Origin: Candidatus Saccharicenans sp.
Lineage (GTDB): Bacteria > Acidobacteriota > Aminicenantia > Aminicenantales > Saccharicenantaceae
Direction: 5' to 3'
Assembly: GCA_030017715.1 (NCBI GenBank)
Contig: JASEIU010000001.1
Location: forward strand, 1,032,276-1,096,275
DNA length: 64,000 nt
The notes below the pieces were generated by a model that did not search any database, was not told the DNA's origin, and saw nothing but the letters and a program-made list of their open reading frames with translations. The position numbers were made by a program, and so were the translations under genes. This document shows positions 50,852 through 59,873 of the stretch, in pieces; position 1 is the first letter of the stretch, and the number at the start of each line of letters is the position of its first letter.

Positions 50852-52416
50852 AGCAGTTTGACCCGATAGAACTCGAGCTGTTCAAGAATTTATTTACTTC
50901 CATAACCGAAGAGATGGCCGCTGTCCTGCAGAGGACCGCCCTGTCGCCCAACATTAAAGAAAGAAGGGATTTTTCCTGCGCCCTGTTCACCAGGCTGGGC
51001 GAGACCTTTGCTCAGGGGTCCCACATTCCGGTGCATCTGGGAGCGATGCCGCTTTCGGTTCAGGCTGCCCTTCAGGCGGTGGAGTTTGAGCCGGGCGATG
51101 TGGTTATTCTCAACGATCCCTATAAGGGCGGAACCCATCTTCCGGATATCACCTGTATTCAGCCCTATTTTGTCGGCCAAAACCTCTGTTTTCTGATAGC
51201 CAACCGGGCCCACCATTCGGATGTCGGCGGCATTACTCCCGGTTCGATGCCACTGGCCACTGAAATTTTTCAGGAAGGGGTAATTATCCCGCCGTTAAAA
51301 CTTTACCGTCGCGGTCGACTGAACGAAGAGGTTCTCAGCCTGTTTCTGGCTAATGTCCGGACACCCGAGGAAAGACGGGGAGATATCCTGGCTCAGGTGG
51401 CGGCCAATTCCCGGGGAGCCAGACGGCTGGCTGAAATGCTGGCTGGCTACGGCCTGGAAAAGCTGACCCTGTATGCTGACCAGATCCAGAATTATACCGA
51501 GAAAATTCTCAGGGCAACAATCAAGTCGATCCCGGACGGCCTCTATGAGTTCGAAGACTTTCTGGACGACGACGGCCTCAATCAGCAACCGGTGAAAATC
51601 AGGGTGGCCCTGACCATAAAAGGCGACGAAGCCTGGGTCGATTTCAGCGGTTCTTCCGACCAGGTGGCCGGCTCCATAAACGCTAATTTTGCCGTCACCT
51701 ATTCTGCCGTTCTTTATGTCTTTCGGTCGCTGGTTGAAGAAGACATACCCTTCAATACGGGTCTGATGAAACCGATCAAGATCATCGCTCCCGAAGGCTC
51801 GGTGGTCAAGGCCACTTTTCCCTCGGCTCTGGCCGGTGGCAATGTGGAGACTTCTCAGAGAATAGTTGATGTCCTGCTGGGCGCCCTGGCCCGGGCTCTG
51901 CCCGGGAAAATTCCGGCGGCCAGCCAGGGAACCATGAACAACCTGGCTTTCGGGGGTTTTAATCCCAGAACCAGAGCCAATTTTGCCTATTATGAAACCA
52001 TCGGCGGCGGACTCGGAGCATCCCCCTCCAGGCCAGGCTTGAGCGGAGTCCACTGTCATATGACCAATTCCTTGAACACTCCGATCGAAGCCCTGGAAAA
52101 CTATCTGCCGCTTAAGATCAGGAAATACGCCCTCAGGAAAAACTCGGGCGGCGCGGGGCGGCAGCCCGGGGGCGACGGCCTGATAAGGGAATATCAGTTT
52201 CTGGTTCCGGTCAACCTGACCATAATTTCCGACCGGAGAAAACTCCGCCCTTACGGACTGGAAGGAGGGCAGCCGGGCCGGGCCGGAGTCAACCTGCTGA
52301 TCAGGAAGGGAAAAAAGAAAACTCTGGGTTCCAAGGTCAACCTGAAGCTCGAAGCCGGAGACATTCTCAGGATTGAGACCCCGGGCGGCGGCGGATACGG
52401 GCGGCCTGAGGAATAA
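50848..52416 (+). CDS. Hydantoinase/oxoprolinase subunit B (N-methylhydantoinase B-like)
   Basis: The start MKQFDPIELELFKN is in the ATGA overlap; the upstream open frame lies inside hyuA. The 522-residue protein has the Hydant_B pattern: ITEEMAAVLQRTALSPNIKERRDFSCALF, NDPYKGGTHLPDI, FLIANRAHHSDVGG with paired His, GNVETSQRIVDVL, YETIGGGLGASP and the C-terminal ETPGGGGYG. It is the partner of subunit A. It converges with glmS, whose stop is eight bases away. Confidence 0.9.
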   Translation: MKQFDPIELELFKNLFTSITEEMAAVLQRTALSPNIKERRDFSCALFTRLGETFAQGSHIPVHLGAMPLSVQAALQAVEFEPGDVVILNDPYKGGTHLPDITCIQPYFVGQNLCFLIANRAHHSDVGGITPGSMPLATEIFQEGVIIPPLKLYRRGRLNEEVLSLFLANVRTPEERRGDILAQVAANSRGARRLAEMLAGYGLEKLTLYADQIQNYTEKILRATIKSIPDGLYEFEDFLDDDGLNQQPVKIRVALTIKGDEAWVDFSGSSDQVAGSINANFAVTYSAVLYVFRSLVEEDIPFNTGLMKPIKIIAPEGSVVKATFPSALAGGNVETSQRIVDVLLGALARALPGKIPAASQGTMNNLAFGGFNPRTRANFAYYETIGGGLGASPSRPGLSGVHCHMTNSLNTPIEALENYLPLKIRKYALRKNSGGAGRQPGGDGLIREYQFLVPVNLTIISDRRKLRPYGLEGGQPGRAGVNLLIRKGKKKTLGSKVNLKLEAGDILRIETPGGGGYGRPEE

Positions 52417-52424
52417 GCACCTTA

Positions 52425-54239
52425 TCAGTCAACGGTCAGGGTCTTGCTGATGTTTCTTGGCTGGTCGGGGTCAAGACCGAGTTCCTGGCTGACATAATAG
52501 GCCAGAAGCTGGGCCACAACCACACTGAGAATCGGGCAGAAATAATAATTATCCGAGACCAGGGGGACCAGAAAATGAGCGTTAAGCCGCAGGGCCGGTT
52601 CATCCGGTCCGATCAGGGCAATCTTCCCGTAACGACAGCTGACCTCATTCATATGTGAAATGCTCATTCTGGCATCTTCGGCCGTGCTGATAAACACCAC
52701 CCAGTCGTCGGGAGAGATTATGGCCAGCGGCCCATGCTTAAATTCGGAAGAATATATGGCTTCACAGGGAATGTAAGAAACCTCCTTCAGCTTCAGGGCC
52801 CCCTCCAGGCAGGCTCCGAATGACAGACCATAGCCGAGGTAATAAAGGTATTTTTTTCCCTTCAGGACTCTGGCCAGTTCTTTAACCGGGCCGGCCGTCT
52901 GGCTCAGGGTTTCAGCCAGCAGGCCCGGCAGCGACCTCAGCTTCTGCCGGGAAAGCGGTGACTTCAACCCCCTGGCCCTGGCCAGCTGGCAGGCCAGCAC
53001 CAGAAAAGTCAAGACCTGGTTGAGAAAGGTCTTGGTGGCCGGGACCGAAATTTCAACTCCGGTCAGCAACGGCAGAAAATGCTTAACCCGGAGTTGCAAA
53101 GAAGAACCCAGAACATTGACCAGGGTGATTATATTTCTGGCCTTCTTTTTCTCCAGAAGGTTAAGAACATTGATGACATCCTTGGTTTCGCCGCTCTGGG
53201 AAACTAAAATGAAGGCTTCCCGCTCCGGATTGAAGTTCTTATAGTGCTCGGCGAAGGCCCCGGCTACCACCGGCGTGGCTTCCAGGCGGCCGATGGCATT
53301 CAGGTAACAGGCGCCTATGGTGCAGGCGTTATAAGATGAACCTGAGCCTATCAGGAACACCCGGCTGGTTTTTTTTAACAGATTTAATATTTCCTGAGTA
53401 TTTTCCTTATGTTCGAGGTAGTCGAGAAGGGCCCGGGCTTTATCCGGCTGTTCGTGTATTTCTTTCAGCATGAAGTGAGGATAACTTCCCTTTTGAGCCT
53501 GCTCCAGGTCCAGGGTGCATTCATAGGGTTCTCGCTCGACTTCCCGGCCGGTGGCCAGGTTCTTAATCTGATAGGAGGCGGCCGAAAACTCCACGTATTC
53601 TCCATCTTTGATGCTGACGATTTTTCTGGTCAGCGGGAGTATCGAGGGCAGGTCGGATGAACAGCAAATAAAGCCGTCTCCCACTCCGAGATAGAGCGAG
53701 GAATATTTCTTAACGCAGTACATCAAATCGCTGCCAACCTCAGTCAGGCAGAAGGCATAGTCGCCCTGGAGCATACGGTCGGCTATCTCCAGCGCCCGCC
53801 CCAGGTCCGGTGTCGTCTTCAGAGCTTCTTCGACCGCATGGACGCAGACCTCGCCGTCGTTTTCGCCCCTGAACCTGTGTCCGGAGGCGGTCAGAGAGAA
53901 AATCAACTCTCTGGTGTTGATGATGTTTCCGTTATGAGCTCCAACCAGCCTCTGCCGGCAATCAAAGTGGGGCTGGGCATTGCGCGGCAACGGCTGTCCG
54001 AAAGTGGCCCAGCGCAGCTGGACTATCCCCTTGTAACCCTGCAGTTCCTCAAAGTTAAGCTTCCGGTTAACCTCTTCAATCTTGCCCACATCTTTTCTCA
54101 GCTCAACCCGGTTTCCGTCAAAAACGCCCATTCCCACCGAATCGTATCCGCGGTAGGTCAGGCGCCGCCCGGCTGACAGGAGAATGGTTCCCAGGTCCCG
54201 GCGCCTGTCCTGAAAGATGATGCCGAATATTCCACACAT
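52425..54239 (-). CDS. glmS: Glutamine-fructose-6-phosphate aminotransferase, atypical glutaminase domain
   Basis: The 604-residue enzyme has catalytic C2 (MCGIFG) and the N-terminal glutaminase domain with YRGYDSVG, then two SIS domains (about 285-590) with IGSGSSYNA, SQSGETKDV, SVPATKTF and the end DQPRNISKTLTV. It makes glucosamine-6-phosphate for peptidoglycan. Compared with E. coli, RWATHG reads RWATFG and NAHPH reads NAQPH, so two glutamine-site histidines are changed, while the oxyanion Asn-Gly (HNGN) and the Asp of ENDGE remain. GAGGAGG precedes the ATG. Confidence 0.85.
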   Translation of the reverse strand: MCGIFGIIFQDRRRDLGTILLSAGRRLTYRGYDSVGMGVFDGNRVELRKDVGKIEEVNRKLNFEELQGYKGIVQLRWATFGQPLPRNAQPHFDCRQRLVGAHNGNIINTRELIFSLTASGHRFRGENDGEVCVHAVEEALKTTPDLGRALEIADRMLQGDYAFCLTEVGSDLMYCVKKYSSLYLGVGDGFICCSSDLPSILPLTRKIVSIKDGEYVEFSAASYQIKNLATGREVEREPYECTLDLEQAQKGSYPHFMLKEIHEQPDKARALLDYLEHKENTQEILNLLKKTSRVFLIGSGSSYNACTIGACYLNAIGRLEATPVVAGAFAEHYKNFNPEREAFILVSQSGETKDVINVLNLLEKKKARNIITLVNVLGSSLQLRVKHFLPLLTGVEISVPATKTFLNQVLTFLVLACQLARARGLKSPLSRQKLRSLPGLLAETLSQTAGPVKELARVLKGKKYLYYLGYGLSFGACLEGALKLKEVSYIPCEAIYSSEFKHGPLAIISPDDWVVFISTAEDARMSISHMNEVSCRYGKIALIGPDEPALRLNAHFLVPLVSDNYYFCPILSVVVAQLLAYYVSQELGLDPDQPRNISKTLTVD

Positions 54240-54306
54240 AGCTTCCTCCTCAATGGCCCGGGATCAATTAACACGTTGTCGTCGGCCGGGTCTGACACGG
54301 TCGTCG

Positions 54307-54789
54307 TCAGGGGCAGACTTTTTTAATCCTTCTTTTTTCTATCATCAACGACCCTTGATAGGCTACATAATTCAGAAGAATCATCACCCGCTGTCGGTCG
54401 CTGAGAGGCTTGAAGAACAGACCCCTTAAACCCTTTAGGGGGCCCTCCATAACCACAATTTCGTCTCCGGGCTGCGGCTCTTCACCGTATTTCATAAGCT
54501 CAATCAATCCGTTTTTCTCCCTGGATTTAAGACACTTTATGATCTCTGGTTGGACAGAAATCGGCCCTTCAGCGTTTCCGACCACTCGCTGCACACCCCG
54601 GGTATATATCACCGTCCTGTATTGTTCGGGGTACCTGAACTTAAGGAATAGGTAGCCTGGAAAAAATGGCCGGACGACCCCGTCCTGCCGGTACTTGGGG
54701 TTGTAAACTGTCAGCCTGGCCTGACTGAAAAGACTCTCCACCTGAAATTCCTTCTTCGGCTTGGTCCGGACAACATACCAATTCATCAT
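54307..54789 (-). CDS. NusG paralogue (RfaH/UpxY/LoaP-like antiterminator)
   Basis: The 160-residue protein has a NusG N-terminal domain (NWYVVRTKPKKEFQVESLF, FFPGYLFLKF, GVQRVVGN) and a C-terminal KOW domain (GDEIVVMEGPLKGLRGLF). TKPKKE and the short linker fit specialised paralogues rather than the housekeeping NusG, which usually sits beside secE and ribosomal genes. Such proteins keep RNA polymerase going through long operons, often for polysaccharides. It lies between pepP and glmS on one strand; its target operon is not evident here. M1 or M2 may be the start. Confidence 0.85.
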   Translation of the reverse strand: MMNWYVVRTKPKKEFQVESLFSQARLTVYNPKYRQDGVVRPFFPGYLFLKFRYPEQYRTVIYTRGVQRVVGNAEGPISVQPEIIKCLKSREKNGLIELMKYGEEPQPGDEIVVMEGPLKGLRGLFFKPLSDRQRVMILLNYVAYQGSLMIEKRRIKKVCP

Positions 54790-54844
54790 CCTGGCTGTTC
54801 ACCCATCAGTAATAATTTATCCGGTTCTCTGCCGGTCGCCCTTT

Positions 54845-56230
54845 TTATGAAAAAAGATTTTCAATATCTTTAATCTTCCTGGGGATTTTCGGGCCCAGCA
54901 CCCGACAGCCTTTTTCGGTGACCAGAACGTCGTCCTCGATTCTTATCCCGCCAAAATCAAGGAATTTTTCCACGGCCGCATAGTTTATGAAAGCCAGATG
55001 TTTCTTTTCCTTTTTCCAGGCAGCCACCAGGGCCGGGATGAAATAGAGTCCGGGTTCAACCGTCAGCACAAAGCCCGGTTCTAACGTCCGGGCCAGCCTC
55101 AGGTAACCCAGACCGAATTGTTCGCTGCGCTTGACGGTCTGGTCATAACCGACATGATTTTCGCCGAGATTTTCCATGTCATGGACATCCAGTCCCAGCA
55201 TGTGTCCGAGCCCGTGCGGGAAAAACAGGGCCTGGGCTCCCTGTTCGACGGCCTCATCCAGGTTGCCGGTCATCAGACCCAGGTCCTTCAAGGCTTCAGC
55301 CATGACCCGGGCGGCCCGGAGATGAACCTCCCGGTATTTTATCCCGGGAGAGATAGCTTTGATGGCTTCTTCCTGGCCCTTGAGGACAATGGAGTAAATG
55401 TCCCTCTGACGCTGATTGAATTTGCCTCCCACCGGGACTGACCTGGTTATGTCGCAGGCATAATGCCGGGCCGATTCGGCTCCGGCATCCATGACCATCA
55501 TCCGGCCTTTTTTCAATGTGTCACCGTAAGAGGTCTTATGGAATATCTGGCCGTTTATGGTGATAATGGGCGGAAAAGCAAAAGTCAGGCCGTTGGCCCT
55601 CAAAACCATTTCCATAAAGGCCAGGACTTCCTGTTCCCTGGCCCCCGGCTTAACCCTGGGAATGGCGGCCAGGTACATTTCCCTGGTGACTGACAGGGCT
55701 TTTTCGATCTCTCTGATTTCATCCGGGCTCTTGACCGAGCGCAGGGCTACCACGGCCCTGATCAGGTCCAGAGAAGCCGCTGATTTCAATTCAGCCGGTG
55801 CCATCCCCAGGTATCCGGCCAGCTGCAGGCTGGTTTCGGCTCTGTAAGGAGGCAGAAAGTGGATTGGACGCCCCTGATTTCGAACCTTCTCCAGGTAATC
55901 CTGAAGGCCGGAGAATGGCTTCACCTGTCTGATCCCGACCGCGGCTGCCCGGTCCTTAAGCCTGGGCTGGGGGCCGACCCAGATAATATCTTCGAGAGTT
56001 ACGTCATCGCCAAAGATTATATCCTGGCCTTCATCCAGGTCCATGACCGCGGCCAGGCCCGGAGAATCCAGTCCGAAAAAGTATAAGAAAGTGCTGTCCT
56101 GCCGGAAAGGATAGGCATTGGCTTTGTAATTCATAGGACTGTCGGTATTGCCCGGGAACAGGCACACTCCTTTCTTGACCAGGCTCTTAAGCTTCTTTCT
56201 TCTCTGCTGATAGGTTTCCGGTTTGAACAT
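54845..56230 (-). CDS. pepP: Xaa-Pro aminopeptidase (M24B)
   Basis: The 461-residue protein has the AMP_N domain (about 1-140; MNYKANAYPFRQDSTFLYF, GLDSPG) and the pita-bread catalytic domain. Metal ligands are visible in MVMDAGAE, YACDITRSV, FFPHGLGHMLGLDVHD, LTVEPGLYF and GGIRIEDD. It removes N-terminal residues before proline in the cytoplasm. AGGAGGA lies four bases before the ATG. The NusG-like gene starts 55 bases after its stop, so they may share a transcript. Confidence 0.93.
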   Translation of the reverse strand: MFKPETYQQRRKKLKSLVKKGVCLFPGNTDSPMNYKANAYPFRQDSTFLYFFGLDSPGLAAVMDLDEGQDIIFGDDVTLEDIIWVGPQPRLKDRAAAVGIRQVKPFSGLQDYLEKVRNQGRPIHFLPPYRAETSLQLAGYLGMAPAELKSAASLDLIRAVVALRSVKSPDEIREIEKALSVTREMYLAAIPRVKPGAREQEVLAFMEMVLRANGLTFAFPPIITINGQIFHKTSYGDTLKKGRMMVMDAGAESARHYACDITRSVPVGGKFNQRQRDIYSIVLKGQEEAIKAISPGIKYREVHLRAARVMAEALKDLGLMTGNLDEAVEQGAQALFFPHGLGHMLGLDVHDMENLGENHVGYDQTVKRSEQFGLGYLRLARTLEPGFVLTVEPGLYFIPALVAAWKKEKKHLAFINYAAVEKFLDFGGIRIEDDVLVTEKGCRVLGPKIPRKIKDIENLFS

Positions 56231-56339
56231 CGAGTCCTCCTTAATAATTAAGTGTTAAAACATCTATACCAGATTTCGGACCTTAAATCAAAAAGGAATT
56301 GAGTTATAGAATTAAAAACCTCTAGCCGCGGGCTGCAAA

Positions 56340-56366
56340 AAATCCGGCCCCGGCCGGGCCGGATTT
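56340..56366 (-). terminator. Intrinsic terminator after the RNase P RNA/tRNA transcript
   Basis: AAATCCGGCCC and GGGCCGGATTT form a perfect 11-bp stem with a 5-base loop. Read on the minus strand, the hairpin ends in a run of T (complement of the A-run at 56337-56342). It would stop transcripts carrying the initiator tRNA and possibly rnpB before the pepP gene. The rest of 56231-56534 shows nothing else I can name. Confidence 0.7.
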
Positions 56367-56534
56367 CGGCCACAGTTGGCTTCTGATTTCGGGAATGGCG
56401 ACTGTTTTCTGAGTTACCGGGGTAAACAATTTTCGGCCAAACGGTCGGACGGTTGAAGGTCCGGGAACCAGTGCGGACATGAAGAAAAAAATGAAACAGG
56501 CGAAACTCGAGTTGGTTGGAGAGGCAAAAAAAAA

Positions 56535-56611
<77 letters not shown>

Positions 56612-56655
56612 ATCATTTTCAATTATAACAGAAAAATGCTTTTTGTCAAAAAACG

Positions 56656-56956
56656 GCCGGAGCAGGACATAAGCCGAATTCAGTTACTGCCTGAGGCAGC
56701 GGCGGTCATTTGTCTGACCGGCTGATTGCTCAGCCGGTTTAGCGACCTACCCACCCCTCGGACGGGCCATCCTCAAACGGGGCTAATTTGGTCTTGCTCC
56801 GGATGGGGTTTGCCCTGCCTCCGTCGTCGCCGACGGAGCGGTGAGCTCTTACCTCGCCTTTTCACCCTTACCCGCTTCCGGAAGAAGCCGGCGGTATGTT
56901 TTCTGTGGCACTTTCCTCCGGTCGCCCGGAGTCGCTGTTAACGACCATCCTGCCCT
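56656..56956 (-). ncRNA. rnpB: RNase P RNA, bacterial class A
   Basis: Minus-strand landmarks are the GGAGGAAAGT core just after a small CCGG hairpin, AAGGGTGAAAAGGCGAGG, the AGACCAAAT stretch, GGTAGGTCGCTAAACC pairing back to AGCGAC near the 5' end, and the late GGCTTATG. Helix P1 can form between GGGCAGGA (56948-56955) and TCCTGCTC (56660-56667). A T-run follows at 56648-56653. The 5' end is uncertain by perhaps 15 bases. If P1 is right, it overlaps the last codons of the NtrC-like gene. Confidence 0.9.
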
Positions 56957-58395
56957 GTGGAGTTCGGACTTTCCTCCTCTTCTTCCTCATCGGAAGAAGA
57001 AGCGACCGCCTCGCCTGCTCCAGCCTTTAATTTTATACCATATTGTTCCAGTTTTTTGTAGAGGTTGCTGCGGGGGGTGTCGATTTCTCTGGCCGTCCGG
57101 GAGACATTCCAGTTGTTGCTTTTCAGCTTGAACAGTATGAAATTTTTCTCCGCCTCCTCACGGAAATCTTTCAGGGTTTTGACCTGGCGCAGGTCGGGCA
57201 TCAGCAATTCCCTGTCCTGCAACAGGTAATCAGGCAGGTCTTCTGGCCCGATTACCTCTTTATCCGTCAGGATGATCAGCCTCTCCACCAGATTCCTCAA
57301 CTCTCGAACGTTCCCCTTCCAGGGGTACTTGATCATGATTTCCAGGGCTTGGGGCGAAAATTTTTTGCGACGAAAATTATTCTCTTCTGAATAAATGGCG
57401 CAAAAATAATCCACCAGAAGAGGAATATCTTCCTTTCTTTCCCTGAGCGGCGGAACGTAAATCGGGACAACGTTCAATCTGAAAAACAGGTCGTCCCGGA
57501 AGCGTCCCTCTTTCATTTCTTTTTTAAGGTCTTTGTTGGTGGCGGCTATGATTCGGACATCAACTTTGATGATTTTGCTGGAGCCGACTCTCTGAACCTC
57601 GCCTTCCTCCAGCACTCGAAGAACCTTCGATTGGGTTTTTAAGCTCATGTCCCCTATTTCGTCCAGAAAGATGGTCCCGCCGTCGGCCAGTTCAAACTTG
57701 CCCGGCTTGCGTTCGGTGGCTCCGGTGAAAGCTCCCTTTTCATGGCCGAAAAGTTCGCTTTCGATCAGTTCCTCGGGAATGGCGGCGCAGTTGACCTGGA
57801 CGAAATTTTCCTCTGCCCGGGGACTATTATCGTGTATGGCCCTGGCCACCAGTTCTTTTCCGGTGCCGCTTTCTCCCTGAATCAGGACAGTGGCATTGGT
57901 CGGCGCGATTTTTTGCACCTCCTGCCAGAGTTCAAGCATCGATGGGTGCTGGCCGATAATCCGGTACTTTTTTTCCGCTCTTTTTTTTATGTCCTGGACA
58001 GTCGACTTCAACCTTCTGGCTTCCAGGGCATGGCGGACACTCAGCAGCACCCGGTCCCGATGGAGGGGTTTTTCCAGAAAATCGAAGGCGCCCAGCTTGG
58101 TAGCATCGACGGCCATGGCAATCGTTCCATGACCGGAAATCATGATAACCTCCGGCGCCGGCAGCCGTTTCCTGACTTCAGCCAGCAAACTCAGGCCGTC
58201 GGCGTCGGGCAATCTGATATCGAGCAGGACGAGGTCGATTTCGGGGTGGCTGTCCAGAACCTCCCTGGCCGTCACTCCGTCGGCAGCCTCAAAAAAGGCG
58301 TAGCCTTCATACTCCAGTATCATTTTCAGGGTTTTGCGGATGTTATCCTCGTCATCCACCACCAGAATCCGATGTTTTCTCTCCTTGGTATTCAT
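56938..58395 (-). CDS. NtrC-family sigma-54-dependent response regulator
   Basis: The 485-residue protein has a receiver domain (1-125; LVVDDEDN, phospho-acceptor in LLDIRLPDADG, lysine in LEKPL). The AAA+ domain follows (about 145-385), with GESGTGKELVARAIH, ELFGHEKGAFTGA (the sigma-54 contact loop), IFLDEIGDM and the Arg-finger region FRDDLFFRLN. A Fis-type helix-turn-helix lies near 430-460 (VSRTAREIDTPRSNLYKKL). The C-terminal 25 residues are an acidic tail (DEEEEEE) not usual in the family. No kinase gene is adjacent. Such regulators open promoters held by sigma-54 polymerase. Confidence 0.93.
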   Translation of the reverse strand: MNTKERKHRILVVDDEDNIRKTLKMILEYEGYAFFEAADGVTAREVLDSHPEIDLVLLDIRLPDADGLSLLAEVRKRLPAPEVIMISGHGTIAMAVDATKLGAFDFLEKPLHRDRVLLSVRHALEARRLKSTVQDIKKRAEKKYRIIGQHPSMLELWQEVQKIAPTNATVLIQGESGTGKELVARAIHDNSPRAEENFVQVNCAAIPEELIESELFGHEKGAFTGATERKPGKFELADGGTIFLDEIGDMSLKTQSKVLRVLEEGEVQRVGSSKIIKVDVRIIAATNKDLKKEMKEGRFRDDLFFRLNVVPIYVPPLRERKEDIPLLVDYFCAIYSEENNFRRKKFSPQALEIMIKYPWKGNVRELRNLVERLIILTDKEVIGPEDLPDYLLQDRELLMPDLRQVKTLKDFREEAEKNFILFKLKSNNWNVSRTAREIDTPRSNLYKKLEQYGIKLKAGAGEAVASSSDEEEEEESPNSTGQDGR

Positions 58396-58484
58396 GTTTT
58401 GATTTTAACACACCCGGGCCAGGACGCGAAAATAGATGTTGATTAATTTCTTCTCAACCCTTATATTTTTTAAGGGAGGACAAA

Positions 58485-59873
58485 ATTTCCGGTTTTAAAA
58501 AAACTGCGGTTGCCTGCTTTTTCCTCTGGCTGGCCTGTCTTCCGGTCCTGGCCTCAACTCCGGTCGGAGCGCTCAGGTCGGCGCCGCAGTCCGGCCGGGC
58601 CGAAACAGAATTCAGCCTGGATAACGGGCTCAGGGTGTATCTACTCCCCTATTCCGGGTCCGCTCTGGCCTCAGTCGTCCTGGCAGTCAAGGTCGGAACG
58701 GCCGATGAAACTCCGGAAACCAGCGGTCTGCTCCACCTGCTGGAACACTGCCTGCTTTTCCGCCAAGCTCATCTTACGGCCGGGGGGAGGCTTTTCCGGA
58801 CAATCAGTCAGCACGGGCTTTATTATAATGCCCGGACCGAGCAGGACCTGATGTTGTTTGAAGTCGGTCTGTCGGGCGAGCAGCTGGAGCCGGTGCTGGG
58901 CTTATTGAGGGAGGCTGTTTTCTCATTTAATCTGACTGAAGAAGCGCTGGAGATGGAAAAAACAGTCCTGCTAAAAGAGCTGGCCGATAATTACCGTCAG
59001 CCGGAAAAAATTGGGCTGGCCACGGTCTATGAACTGGCCTTTCCTGAGACCGGTTACGCCCTTCCGGTTTACGGCAAAAAAGAAGCTATCAGTCGGGCCG
59101 GTCTGGCCAACTTGAAGAAACTTCATCAAAGGTTTTTCAGGCCTGACAACTCGGCTCTGGTGGTGATTGGAGATTTTGAACCGGACAGGCTCAGTGAAAT
59201 CATAAAGGCGATTTTTTCTGACCTCAAGGGCGGCGAAGGACTTTTCAGGCGGCCCGGTCTGTCGGCCAAATTCCCCACCTCGGGTCCGACGGTTGAACTC
59301 AGAATGAAGGTCTCCGATACCTATCTCATGGCCGGCCTGCCGGCGCCTGAGTACAGCAGCCCCGACCGCCTGTCCATGGACATGCTCAGCGAGCTGGCCG
59401 GGCAGGGCTTGAGTCCTCTGATCTATCAGGCTTTTTCCGGCCAGCCTGACCTTGTTTCTTCAGCCCGATTTCATTACCTGAGTCATGAACAGGCGGGACT
59501 GATTTTTATCTCAGTTACTTCCGCCGAAGACCGGGTAGCGACCGTCAAACGACTCATACAGAACTTTCTGCCACGTCTGGCCGAGATAAATTATTCGCTT
59601 CAGGACTACCCGCCGGACCAGCAATTTCTGGTGTTCGACTTTCTCCGGGGCGGTAAAAACCGCTTTCAGTGGCTGTCCGAAAAAATGACCGAGAGCCCGC
59701 CTCTTCTGGCCATGTCTCTGGCCAAGCATCTGCTGCTCCGGGACGACCGACCGCAAAAAAATTATCTCCGGTCAATCGCCGGTCTGAATTCATCCGACCT
59801 CAGAAAGACAGCTCGCAAGTACCTGAGCGGGGCCAGACCTGTCTGGGTGGTTATAAAACCAGAAAAAAAATGA
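58485..59873 (+). CDS. Active M16 zinc peptidase with probable AUU start codon
   Basis: The protein has the zinc motif HLLEH (84-88 from the proposed start) and M16 family blocks such as YRQPEKIG, HQRFFRPDNSALVVIGDF and the C-terminal half-repeat. The frame is open from a TGA at 58440, but the first ATG/GTG/TTG-type codon is a GTG at 58635, already inside the conserved N-terminal strand. Upstream the frame encodes a good signal peptide (TAVACFFLWLACLPVLAS). GGGAGG at 58474-58479 lies five bases before an ATT at 58485. I therefore place the start at ATT, giving 462 residues. It is coupled by ATGA to the next M16 gene. Confidence 0.8.
   Translation: MSGFKKTAVACFFLWLACLPVLASTPVGALRSAPQSGRAETEFSLDNGLRVYLLPYSGSALASVVLAVKVGTADETPETSGLLHLLEHCLLFRQAHLTAGGRLFRTISQHGLYYNARTEQDLMLFEVGLSGEQLEPVLGLLREAVFSFNLTEEALEMEKTVLLKELADNYRQPEKIGLATVYELAFPETGYALPVYGKKEAISRAGLANLKKLHQRFFRPDNSALVVIGDFEPDRLSEIIKAIFSDLKGGEGLFRRPGLSAKFPTSGPTVELRMKVSDTYLMAGLPAPEYSSPDRLSMDMLSELAGQGLSPLIYQAFSGQPDLVSSARFHYLSHEQAGLIFISVTSAEDRVATVKRLIQNFLPRLAEINYSLQDYPPDQQFLVFDFLRGGKNRFQWLSEKMTESPPLLAMSLAKHLLLRDDRPQKNYLRSIAGLNSSDLRKTARKYLSGARPVWVVIKPEKK

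Noticed and set aside
56726..57131. Plus-strand open frames of 71 and 96 codons
   Set aside because: They cover RNase P RNA and the end of the NtrC-like gene in antisense.
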